Shown one piece after another: positions 8,478 to 18,233 of a stretch of 64,000 nucleotides of DNA; the stretch's first letter is position 1; each line of letters begins with the position of its first letter. The notes beneath the pieces are model-generated. The model did not search any database, had not been told where the DNA came from, and saw only the letters and a program-made list of their open reading frames with translations. Made by a program: the position numbers and the translations under genes. The stretch comes from CALJFL01 sp036961205 (GTDB lineage: Bacteria > Pseudomonadota > Gammaproteobacteria > Pseudomonadales > Halieaceae). Location of the stretch: positions 248,001 through 312,000 of the forward strand of contig JBALVI010000001.1 in the NCBI GenBank assembly GCA_036961205.1. The letters run 5' to 3'.

Positions 8478-10361
8478 ATGGGTAAGCCAGAGACAGGCGA
8501 TTTTATTCGTACTACCTGCAAGCGGGTCTTTATTGGCGCGTCACTCATCGTATTGGCAAGCTGCCGCCTGGTAATAACCACTGACGAAACCGGTCATATC
8601 GCCTCTGCTTCCGGTTTAGTGGATTGCATTGCGGCTTCCTGTGAGTTTTCCATCGACGAGACAGTTTCCGAGACATTCACTGCAGTTCCAGCGGAAGGTT
8701 ATCGGTTCGTTCGCTGGAGGGGTGTCTGCATGCCATCTCCCAGCGAGGTCTGCCTCACCACAATTGCACCATTGCCGGAGGCACTTCAGGCGTTTGACGG
8801 CGATATGTTCCTCTCAGCTGTGTTCGAATCATCCTCTGAGATGAGGCCCTGGTATCGCGACAACGACGGCGACCTGTTCGGTTCCTCCACCCAGAGCGTT
8901 ATGGCTTATGAGCGCCCGGAAGGTTTCGTCATCAATAGCAAAGATTGCTCTGACGAAGAGGGCAACATTTACCCCCGCGCCAGGGAAGTAGCCGACGGCC
9001 GCGACAATAACTGCAATGGCAAGGTCGATGAAGGCTTCGTCGATATCAACTTTTATCTGGACAGTGACCGGGATGGTTTCGGAGACCCCGCGCTAAGCCT
9101 TCTGCAGTCTTACTCGCCCGACGGTTATGTACGAAATGATCTGGATTGCGACGATAGCACTGCATTGGCCCACCCTGAAGCCGAAGAAATAGCAGACAAC
9201 AAGGACAACAACTGCAACGGCCTGATTGACGAAGGCGGCACCACATATTTTAGAGATGTCGATGGCGATGGCTTCGGGACGAACGGCGAGACTACGGAAT
9301 CACTTGAACCGGTTGACGGCTTTGTGAGCCTTGACGGGGATTGCGATGACAACAACGACAACATCTCACCAGCCGCTGAAGAATTATTTGACGCAGCTGA
9401 TAACGATTGTGACGGTTTAATCGACGAAGGATTTACTACCAGTGAGTACTACCTGGATATCGACCATGACGGCTACGGTATCGATTCAGACACCATCGTC
9501 GACGCCAAAAGACCGGCAGGCTATGCAGTCTACGCTGGCGATAACTGCGTCAACATTTACAACCCACTGCAGGCAGACATCGATGAAGACGGTATTGGCA
9601 ACGCCTGCGACCCATTTACTGATGTAGACGATGATGACGTGCAGGACAGCGCGGATAACTGCTCCTCCGTTTACAACCCAAGCCAAAGCGATGCTGATGA
9701 AGATGGTCTGGGCGACGCCTGTGATGACGAGGACAATCTTGATCCCGCTACCGAAGTGACTGGCGACGACGACGAGAACAATCTCGATAACGACGGTGAT
9801 GGCAGTAACAACGATATCGATAATTGCCCTGAGGCCTATAACCCTTCTCAGAGTGATGCCGATGGTGATGGGCAGGGAGACGCCTGCGATTCAGTGGATA
9901 ATAATCTCGGCGGCGGCGACTCCTGCTCAACGTCTGCAGAGGAAGAGGCTATGCTCAGCGCGGTAAATGCGTTTCGATCGCTGCCACAGACTTGCGGCTC
10001 CTACGGAAGCTTTCCCGCGGCAACCGCTCTGGTCTCGAATTGTAAAGTTGGCGACGCGGCGCTACTACATTCAATGGACATGGCAAACAACGACTACTTC
10101 GATCACCAGGGCTTGAACGGTTCGAGCCCCGGCGACCGCCTTACGCAATCGAATTACGCATCGTCCAGCTGGGGCGAGAATATTGCCGCCGGGACGTCGC
10201 TGAGCTCTGTAAGTGCGGCGATGAACGCCTGGATAACAAGCGATGGGCACTGCGCCAATTTGATGGGCTCAAGCTTCACGCATTTTGGTGCAGCCAAATT
10301 CAGCAATTCCTCCAGCACATATAACGTCTATTGGACTCAGGTGTTTGCACGGCCGCGCTAA
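8478..10361 (+). CDS. Lipoprotein with MopE-like, thrombospondin-3-like and CAP domains
   Basis: This 627-residue protein begins with a lipoprotein signal (LASC, Cys29), so it is likely anchored to a membrane. A short region resembling the divergent InlB B-repeat follows (ETFTAVPAEGYRFVRWRGVC). Then come four MopE-type putative metal-binding repeats (DNNCNGKVDEG, DNNCNGLIDEG, DNDCDGLIDEG and their DCDD partners). Next are three calcium-type thrombospondin-3 repeats (DNCVNIYNPLQADIDEDGIG and two like it). The C-terminal CAP/SCP domain (about residues 490-627) has AFR, HSMDMANNDYFDH, SWGENIAAG and HCANLMGS. The acidic repeats likely bind calcium; MopE repeats in methanotrophs have been linked to copper. 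The stop overlaps that of the convergent LysR gene. Confidence 0.82.
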   Translation: MGKPETGDFIRTTCKRVFIGASLIVLASCRLVITTDETGHIASASGLVDCIAASCEFSIDETVSETFTAVPAEGYRFVRWRGVCMPSPSEVCLTTIAPLPEALQAFDGDMFLSAVFESSSEMRPWYRDNDGDLFGSSTQSVMAYERPEGFVINSKDCSDEEGNIYPRAREVADGRDNNCNGKVDEGFVDINFYLDSDRDGFGDPALSLLQSYSPDGYVRNDLDCDDSTALAHPEAEEIADNKDNNCNGLIDEGGTTYFRDVDGDGFGTNGETTESLEPVDGFVSLDGDCDDNNDNISPAAEELFDAADNDCDGLIDEGFTTSEYYLDIDHDGYGIDSDTIVDAKRPAGYAVYAGDNCVNIYNPLQADIDEDGIGNACDPFTDVDDDDVQDSADNCSSVYNPSQSDADEDGLGDACDDEDNLDPATEVTGDDDENNLDNDGDGSNNDIDNCPEAYNPSQSDADGDGQGDACDSVDNNLGGGDSCSTSAEEEAMLSAVNAFRSLPQTCGSYGSFPAATALVSNCKVGDAALLHSMDMANNDYFDHQGLNGSSPGDRLTQSNYASSSWGENIAAGTSLSSVSAAMNAWITSDGHCANLMGSSFTHFGAAKFSNSSSTYNVYWTQVFARPR

Positions 10362-11263
10362 TACTTCGCCTGCACCCTCGCTACCAGGAAATCAACGGCA
10401 ACCTTAACTTTTGGTACCAGGTAGCGCTGCTTCTGATACAGAAGATAAACCGCCAGCTCGGCATTTTGGCTGACCCGCAATACATGATCGAAGAATAACT
10501 CCTGTAGCTCTCCACGCTGCATATAGGGCTCGAGCGTCCACCGGGGAGCCATGACTATGCCCTTACCTTGAACCGCCTTGCCCGCCAACCATTTGCCGTT
10601 ATTGGACACTCCCACCTGCGGCGGGGACACGTCCACCCACTGACCCTTAATCTCGCACAACCAGGGACTCGGCCCATTAGGCGTGCGAAAATACAGGCCC
10701 ATATGCTGCTGCAACTCAAGGACACTTTCGGGTGTTCCCATTTTTTCCAGGTAGCCTGGCGCTGCCGCCGGAATAAATTCATTGCTCATCAATCTAATCG
10801 CCTGCACTCGTTCATTGGGCGCATAGCCGCCACGAATGGCTATATCAACGTCATCACGGCCCAGAGTAGATAGCTCATCACTCAGGCTCACATCGAGGAT
10901 GATCTCGGGATAGAGCTCACCGAACTCATCTAGCAAGTCCAGAAGTATCCTCTCACCAAACCCCACCATGGAACTGATACGCAACTGGCCCATTGGCTTA
11001 GCGTGATAGCTGCGTACCGCCTCGTTGCTTTGCTCAAGTTGATTGAGGATATCCTGTATCTGGTCGTGATAGGTTTTCCCAATCTCGGTTACTTTCACCA
11101 CGCGTGTCGAGCGCTTCAACAAGGTCGCCCCCAAGCTTTTTTCCAAGTCGGCAACTCTTCGTGACAAGGATGATGGAGGGACGGAAAAAAATTTAGCCGC
11201 TTTAGTAAAGCTCCCCGTCTCGACCACCTTGCTGAAATACCGCAGCGCGCGTAGCTCGTCCAT
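10358..11263 (-). CDS. LysR-family transcriptional regulator
   Basis: A 301-residue LysR protein with an N-terminal helix-turn-helix (GSFTKAAKFFSVPPSSLSRRV) and the family linker helix, then an effector-binding domain. The pattern LLKRSTRVVKVTEIG is typical of the CrgA/DmlR-like branch. It is transcribed away from a CurA-type reductase gene 155 bases off, and the space between them holds a perfect inverted repeat, so it most likely controls that gene and itself. The effector is unknown. Its tail overlaps the last codons of the lipoprotein gene. Confidence 0.88.
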   Translation of the reverse strand: MDELRALRYFSKVVETGSFTKAAKFFSVPPSSLSRRVADLEKSLGATLLKRSTRVVKVTEIGKTYHDQIQDILNQLEQSNEAVRSYHAKPMGQLRISSMVGFGERILLDLLDEFGELYPEIILDVSLSDELSTLGRDDVDIAIRGGYAPNERVQAIRLMSNEFIPAAAPGYLEKMGTPESVLELQQHMGLYFRTPNGPSPWLCEIKGQWVDVSPPQVGVSNNGKWLAGKAVQGKGIVMAPRWTLEPYMQRGELQELFFDHVLRVSQNAELAVYLLYQKQRYLVPKVKVAVDFLVARVQAKY

Positions 11264-11306
11264 TACGTATTCCTCTCTCTTTCTACCCGATTTATGGGAA
11301 AACCCT

Positions 11307-11331
11307 CATTATTGTCTTTATAACAATAATG
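11307..11331. promoter_or_regulatory. Probable LysR operator between divergent genes
   Basis: Arms CATTATTGT and ACAATAATG form a perfect 9-base inverted repeat around 7 bases and contain the T-N11-A pattern of LysR sites. A further half-site, CAATAATG, occurs at 11371-11378, nearer to the reductase start. Confidence 0.6.
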
Positions 11332-11418
11332 ATTCGCTTTTTCACCTATATATTCGACTGTTTAATATAGCAATAATGCCCACTTTACCTAACCAGACAT
11401 AACAACGGAGCTTCAACA

Positions 11419-12417
11419 ATGACTACGTATACCGCAATCAACCTTATCGCCCGTCCTGGGCCGGGCCCCATCAGTCCTGACCTGTTTGAGGTCGTTCAAA
11501 AAGAAATCCCCAGCGCTGGTCCCGGCCAAATCCTGGTAAAGCAAACCCATATGTCGCTGGACCCGGCCATGATTGGCTGGATGAGTCCTGACCCCGAAAG
11601 CTATATTCCGCCAGTCGCTTTGGGCGACGTAATGCGCGCCTCCGGTTTGGGCGAAGTCATAGAGAGTAACCACCCGGACTTCGCAGTCGGTGACATGGTG
11701 CGCGGCATGACCGGCTGGACAGAATACATTTTGAGCGCCGGCGAAGGGCTAAGCGCGGTACCGCCAGGTGTGGACGCTGAAACCGTATTATCTGTTTTCG
11801 CCCTGCCCGGCCTGACAGCCACTCAGGGCCTGTACGGATTTGGCAAGCCCAAAGAAGGCGAGACTATTGTAGTTAGCGGTGCCGCGGGTTCAGTAGGCTC
11901 TATTGTGGGGCAGTTGGCCAAAGCCGATGGTTTGAACGTCATTGGCGTTGCCGGTGATGACGAGAAGTGTAACTGGATCGTTAATGATCTGGGTTTCGAC
12001 GGCGCCATCAATTATAAAACTGATGACATAGCTGCCAAACTTGCAGAGCTCGCTCCCAAGGGTGTCGACATTTACTTCGAAAATACCGGCGGACCCGTCC
12101 AGAGTCACGTATTTGATCGCATGAACGCCCACGGTCGAATCGTAGTGTGCGGAATGATCGCAGACTACGGCTCGGCTAACCCCAGCGCAGGACCAAACTG
12201 GATTCCCATCATCAAGAAGCGCATTACGATTCAGGGATTCGCAATGCCTGATCACTTTGGCGATGTGCCGGAACTGCTGGCCAAGCTCACTCCCTATGTG
12301 ATGAGTGGCAAGATCAAATACCGCACCCATATCCTCGAGGGCCTGGAGTCAGCGATCGACGGTCTGAACTTGTTTTTCACGGGCGGTAACAAAGGCAAGC
12401 TGATCGTTAAGCTTTAG
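11419..12417 (+). CDS. NADPH-dependent alkenal/curcumin-reductase-type oxidoreductase
   Basis: A 332-residue zinc-free medium-chain reductase of the CurA/leukotriene B4 dehydrogenase group. These enzymes reduce the C=C bond of unsaturated ketones or aldehydes with NADPH. Visible are the start region with MSLDPAMIGWM, the nucleotide-binding GAAGSVGSIVGQLAK, the NADPH-phosphate region around GVAGDDEKC, and the family segment GVDIYFENTGG. The ATG has GGAG nine bases before it. It is cytoplasmic (no signal), unlike its paralogue at 26.4 kb. It is divergent from a LysR gene and ends in a strong terminator. Confidence 0.9.
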   Translation: MTTYTAINLIARPGPGPISPDLFEVVQKEIPSAGPGQILVKQTHMSLDPAMIGWMSPDPESYIPPVALGDVMRASGLGEVIESNHPDFAVGDMVRGMTGWTEYILSAGEGLSAVPPGVDAETVLSVFALPGLTATQGLYGFGKPKEGETIVVSGAAGSVGSIVGQLAKADGLNVIGVAGDDEKCNWIVNDLGFDGAINYKTDDIAAKLAELAPKGVDIYFENTGGPVQSHVFDRMNAHGRIVVCGMIADYGSANPSAGPNWIPIIKKRITIQGFAMPDHFGDVPELLAKLTPYVMSGKIKYRTHILEGLESAIDGLNLFFTGGNKGKLIVKL

Positions 12418-12436
12418 ATACAGTAGGGGATCGATG

Positions 12437-12473
12437 AAGGACCTGAGCCGTTTAACGGCTCAGGTCCTTTTAG
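12437..12473 (+). terminator. Rho-independent terminator after the CurA-type gene
   Basis: A perfect 14-base stem (AAGGACCTGAGCCG with CGGCTCAGGTCCTT) around TTTAA, followed by TTAG then TTT. It is 20 bases past the stop and also separates the gene from the convergent glutathione-transferase-like gene. Confidence 0.88.
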
Positions 12474-12475
12474 TT

Positions 12476-13237
12476 TCAGAACTCCAATGGCAGTACGAGA
12501 TGCTCTGCAAATATTCTGTCGCGCTGTTCGATAATTTTAGGGTCATATGCGGAAATTGACTTTGCCACAACGCCCCACATTCCCCTGAGTCCGTCTGAGA
12601 TAGAGCACTGCTCTTGTGGCATGGTCTCAACCATGTTCGAAAAATAGGCCCAATAAATATCTGCGGCACTGAACCGGGCACCAACCAAAAATTGTGACCC
12701 CTGCTCGCGCTGTGCTTCGATATGTGAAGCCAAATAACTCAGGAACTCCTCGATCTTCGCGATACTCGACTCAATCGCGGCGGCATCATATCGGTACTCC
12801 GCGTACATGGGGTTTTTTTCAGCATCAGGCCCGAGTGCCTGGATACTGGCATGAAACATTAGTATGCGCGCATTCCAGGCCAGCCCCGCCTCGCCTGCTA
12901 TTTCGTTAATCAAACCGACCATGAATATCCGCTCGTCTCGGTCGTCGGGGAAAAGCGATTCACCGGAGCCAAGCCTCTCGGCAAGGTCTAACAGTTCCAG
13001 CCAGCGGACTCTGGGAGGCTCATCGTTATATAGCGCAATAGGCGCATTCCTGTGCCCGGTCCAGTCAACTAACTCGCTATTGGGGTCTCCGGCCTTTTGC
13101 TGCACAGGTACGTAGTCGACACCACGAAGTGTAAACATGGCTTTCGCCGCTTCGCTCCAGGGGCCAGGCACACCCCGTGTTAATGCAAGGCGCAAACCGG
13201 ACTGACTGCGCGCCTCCTCTACCGAGAGATACTCCAT
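12476..13237 (-). CDS. Glutathione S-transferase-like protein
   Basis: A 253-residue protein with a thioredoxin-like first third (LRLALTRGVPGPWSEAAKAMFTLRGVDY, then VDWTGHRNAPIALY) and an all-helical second part (SFLVGARFSAADIYWAYFSNM here reads QFLVGARFSAADIYW), the pattern of glutathione transferases. The usual Val-Pro before the second strand is replaced by APIALY. A canonical catalytic Ser or Tyr near the start is not obvious, so activity is uncertain. The start is supported by AAGGAG. It follows the other transferase gene on the same strand by about 106 bases. Confidence 0.72.
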   Translation of the reverse strand: MEYLSVEEARSQSGLRLALTRGVPGPWSEAAKAMFTLRGVDYVPVQQKAGDPNSELVDWTGHRNAPIALYNDEPPRVRWLELLDLAERLGSGESLFPDDRDERIFMVGLINEIAGEAGLAWNARILMFHASIQALGPDAEKNPMYAEYRYDAAAIESSIAKIEEFLSYLASHIEAQREQGSQFLVGARFSAADIYWAYFSNMVETMPQEQCSISDGLRGMWGVVAKSISAYDPKIIEQRDRIFAEHLVLPLEF

Positions 13238-13343
13238 GCTCTTACTCCTTCATCAAAAATAGTTTGGTGTTTACTGTCGCGGGTTTCTGCAAGCCCATGA
13301 CAGAGTACAGCAAAAATATGTTGTTACTCGACAGGTCGTTTCT

Positions 13344-14045
13344 CTAGTCTTTTCCAGCATCAACAGCATAAAGAAGGCTTTTGGCCGCAGCAGAAATTTG
13401 CCCTGGTGTAGCCGCCGTTTCAGCGCCAATCAAGAGGGCGCGCTGAACCGCAGGACGACGACTCATCCGGTCAAACCAGGCACTGAGGTTCGGCGTGACT
13501 TCAAGATCCTGTCTTTGAAATTCGTGCAGACTGACCCAGCCCCAGCACGCCATATCCGCTATAGAATATTCATCATTTGCAATCCACTGCTTGCCCTCCA
13601 GTTGCCTGTCCAGGACCGCCCATAGTCTCGCCACCTCATTGGTAAATCGAGACTTTGCCAGAGGCAGGTCCTGGGGGCAGTAAGCATTAAAATAATTTGC
13701 CTGACCGCCTATGGGTCCCATACCGGCCATTTGCCACATCAACCATTGCAGCACCTCCGCCCGCTGCATCGCGTCTGCAGGCAAGAACTGACCAGCCTTT
13801 TCAGCAAGGTAGATAAGGATGGCGCCCGACTCCATCAGGTGCAACGGTTTACCATCTGGCCCCTGCAACGAATGATCAATAATGGCGGGTACCCGACCAT
13901 TGGGGCTAACCCTCAGGAATTCCGGTGCCAATTGATCTCCTTCCAGAATATTCACCGGCAAAACCCGGTATTCCAGCCCGGTCTCTTCCAGAAATATCGT
14001 GATCTTCCAGGTATTGGGCGTAGGGAAATAGTAAAGGTCTATCAT
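13344..14045 (-). CDS. Glutathione S-transferase, Nu/Ure2-like
   Basis: The 233-residue product begins MIDLYYFPTPNTWKITIFLEE. The TPNTWK segment is the disulfide-bond-oxidoreductase or Nu-class hallmark seen in YfcG and YghU. The glutathione-binding loop NGRVPAIIDH and the ESGAILIYLAEK segment follow, then the C-terminal helical domain with MAGMGPIGGQANYF and YSIADMACWGW. It probably acts on disulfides or peroxides with glutathione in the cytoplasm. It lies 45 bases downstream of the metallo-hydrolase lipoprotein gene and may be co-transcribed with it. Confidence 0.9.
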   Translation of the reverse strand: MIDLYYFPTPNTWKITIFLEETGLEYRVLPVNILEGDQLAPEFLRVSPNGRVPAIIDHSLQGPDGKPLHLMESGAILIYLAEKAGQFLPADAMQRAEVLQWLMWQMAGMGPIGGQANYFNAYCPQDLPLAKSRFTNEVARLWAVLDRQLEGKQWIANDEYSIADMACWGWVSLHEFQRQDLEVTPNLSAWFDRMSRRPAVQRALLIGAETAATPGQISAAAKSLLYAVDAGKD

Positions 14046-14090
14046 TCCATCGGGCCTGTTAGGTATAGAATATTTATCCTCCGATAGAGG

Positions 14091-16394
14091 TTAATTGTTA
14101 AGCTCCCGGCCTCGCCGCTCCGACTTCTCCCACAAACGAAGATAGCCCTCCGCCGATTTGAATAGTGGCTCCAATTCCTCATCGCTAACCCCGTCACGGC
14201 GCACGTCCTCGATGAGTTCCGCGACCAGTCCCAGGTGCACCATGCCCTCGGTATTGAAATCCAGAGTGCGGTTGCCCACCACAGGCTGCTCTAGAGTGAC
14301 ATCACCTGCGTAAGAGTCAAACGGATAGGTTATTCCTTCATCGGTTTGTGGATCAGCGCAATTACTGCGTGCGCCAAAGCGAGGTCCAGGCGAACCGGCG
14401 AATCCGTTCAGATCAAAGCCGAAACCCTCGGCTGGAAATGCTCCGTTGTCTCGCATAAGCTGTATACGATTCTGAAAACCGTCATCCATCGTGGCCCGTG
14501 TATCTGCGGCGCGACACCTGCCAAGATTCGATTTGGACATGCCGCCAAGTTGATAAAGCAAGCCGTTGTTGTTGCGGCCGTGTGTCCCGACAGCCGGGTA
14601 GTCGAATTCAGCCAACATCTCATAGGCACGCGCGTAACTTTTTCGCGGAAAGTGATCGACCTCGATTACCATGCCTCGCTTCATCATTTGTGTCATCAGG
14701 AACTCGCCTAATTCCGTAACACCATGATTTTGGCAGTACTCGCCTTCCAGAGCGCCGCCAGTTAGCAACCCCAGGTTGCCAAACAGAAAACCGACCGGGT
14801 CTTCTTCAAACCCGCTGATATCTATCGGCGGCGGGGAATCGTAGATTTCCCGAGGTTGATTGAGCGCGGCGAATCTCACTCCGCCTTTGTCGAAGCCACC
14901 AGGAAAACTGAGGAATTCTTCCGGGCACTGAACAAAATTGGAGTAGTGCCCGGTATGGGCAAAGTTGCCGATATCGCTCACCCTGCGATCACCGTCACCG
15001 GCGGAAAAAGCGTTATCCATTTTGTGAACCGGAAACAATACACGCACACCCTGCGTGTAATATTCGTCAAGTTTGGCGATGACATCAGCCTCGGTGCACT
15101 TACTTAAGCCCTCAGGGGGCACCAGATAGCAATCAAACAAATCTGATGCTTCAATGCCCAGCACCACCGCCAGCTTGCCAGCCTTGATCTGTTGGCGCGC
15201 CTCCTCCGGCGAAAAAACAATTCGAAACCAGCCTTCGCCCGGGCCACCGGACAGGGCGTCGATATACCGTTCCAGTGCGTATGTTTCTTCGAGAATTCTG
15301 TCCACAGCAACCATATCACTGCAGTCATAACGTTTCGGCTGCGCGCCAATGCCCACCACAATCTGGCAGAGGGTCTCTTGGGTAGTGGCATGCTGTACCA
15401 GCAGCCTCAAGCCCGATTTATAGGCCCGTTCCAGCCACTTGTAATACTGGACCTGGTGGGTTGAACTGCGCGGCGCATCCGGCCAGGACGTAAAAGTGGG
15501 GTAACCATCGGTGTCATGTGTTTTTTCAGGTAGCTCCCCGGCGATAATCGCGGGAAGGAGATCGACAATTCCTCCGCCGGAAAAACCCGAACCCATGAAG
15601 TCTTTACGGCCGTCTTCCCCGTGCGACAGGTCACAGTCGGCAAGCGCATGCTCCACCCCCAGCGGATGGTATGGCGCACCGTGAAATACCCCGCCACCAC
15701 CAAAAGCCAGATTGGTAAAAAGGTGCGAATGGGTTTCGACGAAGCCAAACACAGAACCGTCGTCGAACTCGGTGACTGCCACCTCCCCGGATGCATCCAG
15801 ACTCAACTCGGGAAATTCAGCACAACCCTGCTGCTCGAAAAAATCGAGATCAACAGCCTGTGACTCAGTCGTCAAACCTCCGGCCTCAGCGATGTAGGTC
15901 CCCGATTTAATGTGCTGCAACCTGAACCGACCATCAGCCGCTGCCTCGAGCTGCCATTCACCTTCTGATTGCATTCTATCCGCTATCAACACCTCTCCAT
16001 CGATCTGTGTAGTGTCGGATGCCAATACGGTCTGTCGCAGAAGCTGCTCGCCGTCAGAGACCAGATATCCCCGGTTCTCATCGTAGATAAGGTATTTACC
16101 AAGGTCTGAAGGGCGCAGTAGAAAACGACTGGCGTCCTGCGCGCTCGTGCCCGTTGGTTGTACCACTTCGGTATCGGCATCTACCGTTAAGAAGCTCTCT
16201 CCCTGATCCGGGGAAATGGCAACGCAGCTGTTGGCCACGGTATAAACGGAGTTTTCATCGGCTGGTATCGACTCAACGACAGGCGCCGGGTTAACGAGGG
16301 GCATTGATGATCGTTCACTATCGCTATCACTACAGCTGGCAACCGTTAGCACCAGGGAAACGAGGCTCAGCAAGCGGATGAATACTGGAAGCAT
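14091..16394 (-). CDS. Lipoprotein metallo-hydrolase (amidohydrolase/M19-like)
   Basis: A 767-residue protein with a lipoprotein signal (lipobox VASC, Cys21). A beta-rich region of about 200 residues follows, then an amidohydrolase-type domain opening with ETHSHLF (His222, His224), a two-histidine metal site. Later conserved points include LLVQHATTQETLC, VLGIEASDLFDC, IEVDHFP and VGTHGRNNNG, which fit a membrane-dipeptidase (M19)-like barrel. Substrates could be dipeptides, lactones or amides; I cannot decide. It is the first gene of a three-gene set with two glutathione-transferase-like genes and is divergent from the oxidase at 16.5 kb. Confidence 0.68.
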   Translation of the reverse strand: MLPVFIRLLSLVSLVLTVASCSDSDSERSSMPLVNPAPVVESIPADENSVYTVANSCVAISPDQGESFLTVDADTEVVQPTGTSAQDASRFLLRPSDLGKYLIYDENRGYLVSDGEQLLRQTVLASDTTQIDGEVLIADRMQSEGEWQLEAAADGRFRLQHIKSGTYIAEAGGLTTESQAVDLDFFEQQGCAEFPELSLDASGEVAVTEFDDGSVFGFVETHSHLFTNLAFGGGGVFHGAPYHPLGVEHALADCDLSHGEDGRKDFMGSGFSGGGIVDLLPAIIAGELPEKTHDTDGYPTFTSWPDAPRSSTHQVQYYKWLERAYKSGLRLLVQHATTQETLCQIVVGIGAQPKRYDCSDMVAVDRILEETYALERYIDALSGGPGEGWFRIVFSPEEARQQIKAGKLAVVLGIEASDLFDCYLVPPEGLSKCTEADVIAKLDEYYTQGVRVLFPVHKMDNAFSAGDGDRRVSDIGNFAHTGHYSNFVQCPEEFLSFPGGFDKGGVRFAALNQPREIYDSPPPIDISGFEEDPVGFLFGNLGLLTGGALEGEYCQNHGVTELGEFLMTQMMKRGMVIEVDHFPRKSYARAYEMLAEFDYPAVGTHGRNNNGLLYQLGGMSKSNLGRCRAADTRATMDDGFQNRIQLMRDNGAFPAEGFGFDLNGFAGSPGPRFGARSNCADPQTDEGITYPFDSYAGDVTLEQPVVGNRTLDFNTEGMVHLGLVAELIEDVRRDGVSDEELEPLFKSAEGYLRLWEKSERRGRELNN

Positions 16395-16562
16395 AGCTAA
16401 TTACTTTTATGGTGTGAATCGCTGTCCATTTGAGCATAACCCAATACAGACATGTATCGATAGGACCTGGCATCACTCATCTGACTGGACGGCGCGCGAC
16501 CATTCGTTTAATAATTTGAACTAAAAATTGATGGGCTATGACGCGAACAAAGGTAGATTCTA

Positions 16563-18158
16563 ATGATGAATACGAAATTTGACGCAATAGTCATTGGAGG
16601 TGGCCACAATGGCCTAACCACCGCTAATTATCTGGCGATGGGAGGCATGAGGGTGTGCGTGCTGGAAAAGCGCCATGTGGTGGGTGGCGCTGCTGTCAGT
16701 GAGGAATTTCACCCCGGCTATCGCAATTCTCTAGCGTCCTATGTAGTCAGCTTACTACGCCCGGAAGTCGTCAGCGATCTGGAGCTGGAACGTTATGGCT
16801 ATCAACCTATCCTGCTGCAAAACTCACTCTACCTTGACTCTGCTGGCGACTACCTGTTGCTGACTGGTGACGAAAGCCACGATCGCAGTCAATACAGCAA
16901 GTTCTCTACGACCGACTACGACAATATGCTGGCCTTCGAAGACAGTGTCGACAAGGTGGGTGCGCTAATGGCCAAGCAGTGGCTGCGCGAACCTCCTCGC
17001 CTACACGCGGGAGGTCTGGGCGATCTGTTGGAGGCGGTCAAACTGGGGCTGGATGTCTACAAACTGGATGAAGACACCCGTTGGCGACTATTGCAGTTTT
17101 TTATCGGGGCCCCGCAGAGCATCATCGACCGGTGGTTTGATAGTGACAAGGTCAAAGCCATGGTCGCCGCCCACATTATGCCCGCAAACTATGCCCCCCT
17201 GTCCCAACCGGGTGCAAGTCTGGCCATGCTTCATCACGCAGTGGGTGAGGTAGGCGGACGCAAGGGTGCCTGGGGGCTGGTACGCGGCGGTATGGGGACC
17301 ATCACCCAGGCAATGGCGGCGTCTGCTCGCGACAAAGGCGTTCATATTCGAACCAATGCCGATGTTGAGCAAATAATTGTGGAGCTAGGCAGCGCCTGTG
17401 GCGTGCGCCTGACCGATGGAGAAGTCATTCACGCGCCGGTGATAGCGGCCAATACAGATCCCAAGCGGACTTTTCTCACCTTGCTGGGCGAGTCACATCT
17501 ACCCGATGAATTCGCCCGTGATATCAAGGCATTTCGTCAAGAGTCAGCCTCATTACGGATGAATCTGGCGCTCAGTGGCATACCCGAATTTGCGGCTTTC
17601 CCGGGCAGCTCAGTGGGGCCGCAACACCGCAGCAGTATTACACTGATTGAAAGTAAAGAGCATCTGGATCAAGCCTACTGCTCTTCGCGCGCCGGCATTC
17701 CTGCAGACCCTCCTATCATCGAAGCGATCATTCCAAGCACCATGGACGATAGCCTGACCGACCAGGAAGGCACCCACGTTATGAGCCTGCTGTGCAAATA
17801 CATGCCCTATGATTTGGCAGAAGGCGAGCATTGGGACTCGAAGAAACCTGCTATCGTGGAAAACGTCCTCGATCACCTCGCCAAGTTTATCCCCAATCTG
17901 CGTGACATTCTGGTGGCCAGCCAATGCCTGACGCCACTGGACATAGAACGGATTTTTGGCATGACCCGCGGTGATATTTGTCATGGACGGCTGGAACCAG
18001 ACCAACTCTACAGCGCTAGACCTCATCCCTCTGCAGCGCAGTACGCAACACCAGTACCGGGGCTCTATCTCTGTGGTTCTGGCTCTCACCCGGGCGGTGG
18101 CGTAACCGGTGCTCCGGGATACAACGCCGCGCGCCGAATCTTGAAGGACAGGCGCTAA
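16563..18158 (+). CDS. FAD-dependent oxidoreductase, phytoene desaturase/PYROXD2-like
   Basis: A 531-residue flavoprotein. The start carries the dinucleotide fold AIVIGGGHNGLTTANYLA, followed by a VLEKRHVVGGAAV segment, both characteristic of the phytoene-desaturase and PYROXD2 group. Near the end, PGLYLCGSGSHPGGGVTGAPG is the second FAD contact. There is no signal peptide or carotenoid-gene neighbour, so carotenoid synthesis is unlikely. Two ATG codons in tandem can serve as the start. The neighbours are a cupin and putrescine-oxidation-like genes, so oxidation of an amine or amino-acid derivative is possible, but this is inferred from context only. Confidence 0.85.
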   Translation: MMNTKFDAIVIGGGHNGLTTANYLAMGGMRVCVLEKRHVVGGAAVSEEFHPGYRNSLASYVVSLLRPEVVSDLELERYGYQPILLQNSLYLDSAGDYLLLTGDESHDRSQYSKFSTTDYDNMLAFEDSVDKVGALMAKQWLREPPRLHAGGLGDLLEAVKLGLDVYKLDEDTRWRLLQFFIGAPQSIIDRWFDSDKVKAMVAAHIMPANYAPLSQPGASLAMLHHAVGEVGGRKGAWGLVRGGMGTITQAMAASARDKGVHIRTNADVEQIIVELGSACGVRLTDGEVIHAPVIAANTDPKRTFLTLLGESHLPDEFARDIKAFRQESASLRMNLALSGIPEFAAFPGSSVGPQHRSSITLIESKEHLDQAYCSSRAGIPADPPIIEAIIPSTMDDSLTDQEGTHVMSLLCKYMPYDLAEGEHWDSKKPAIVENVLDHLAKFIPNLRDILVASQCLTPLDIERIFGMTRGDICHGRLEPDQLYSARPHPSAAQYATPVPGLYLCGSGSHPGGGVTGAPGYNAARRILKDRR

Positions 18159-18233
18159 GGATTCGCAAGAGAGCGACGGCCAGTATACCCCGCACCTCCA
18201 AAAGTCAGCCTCTGTGCCTACAGGCTGGGAAGA

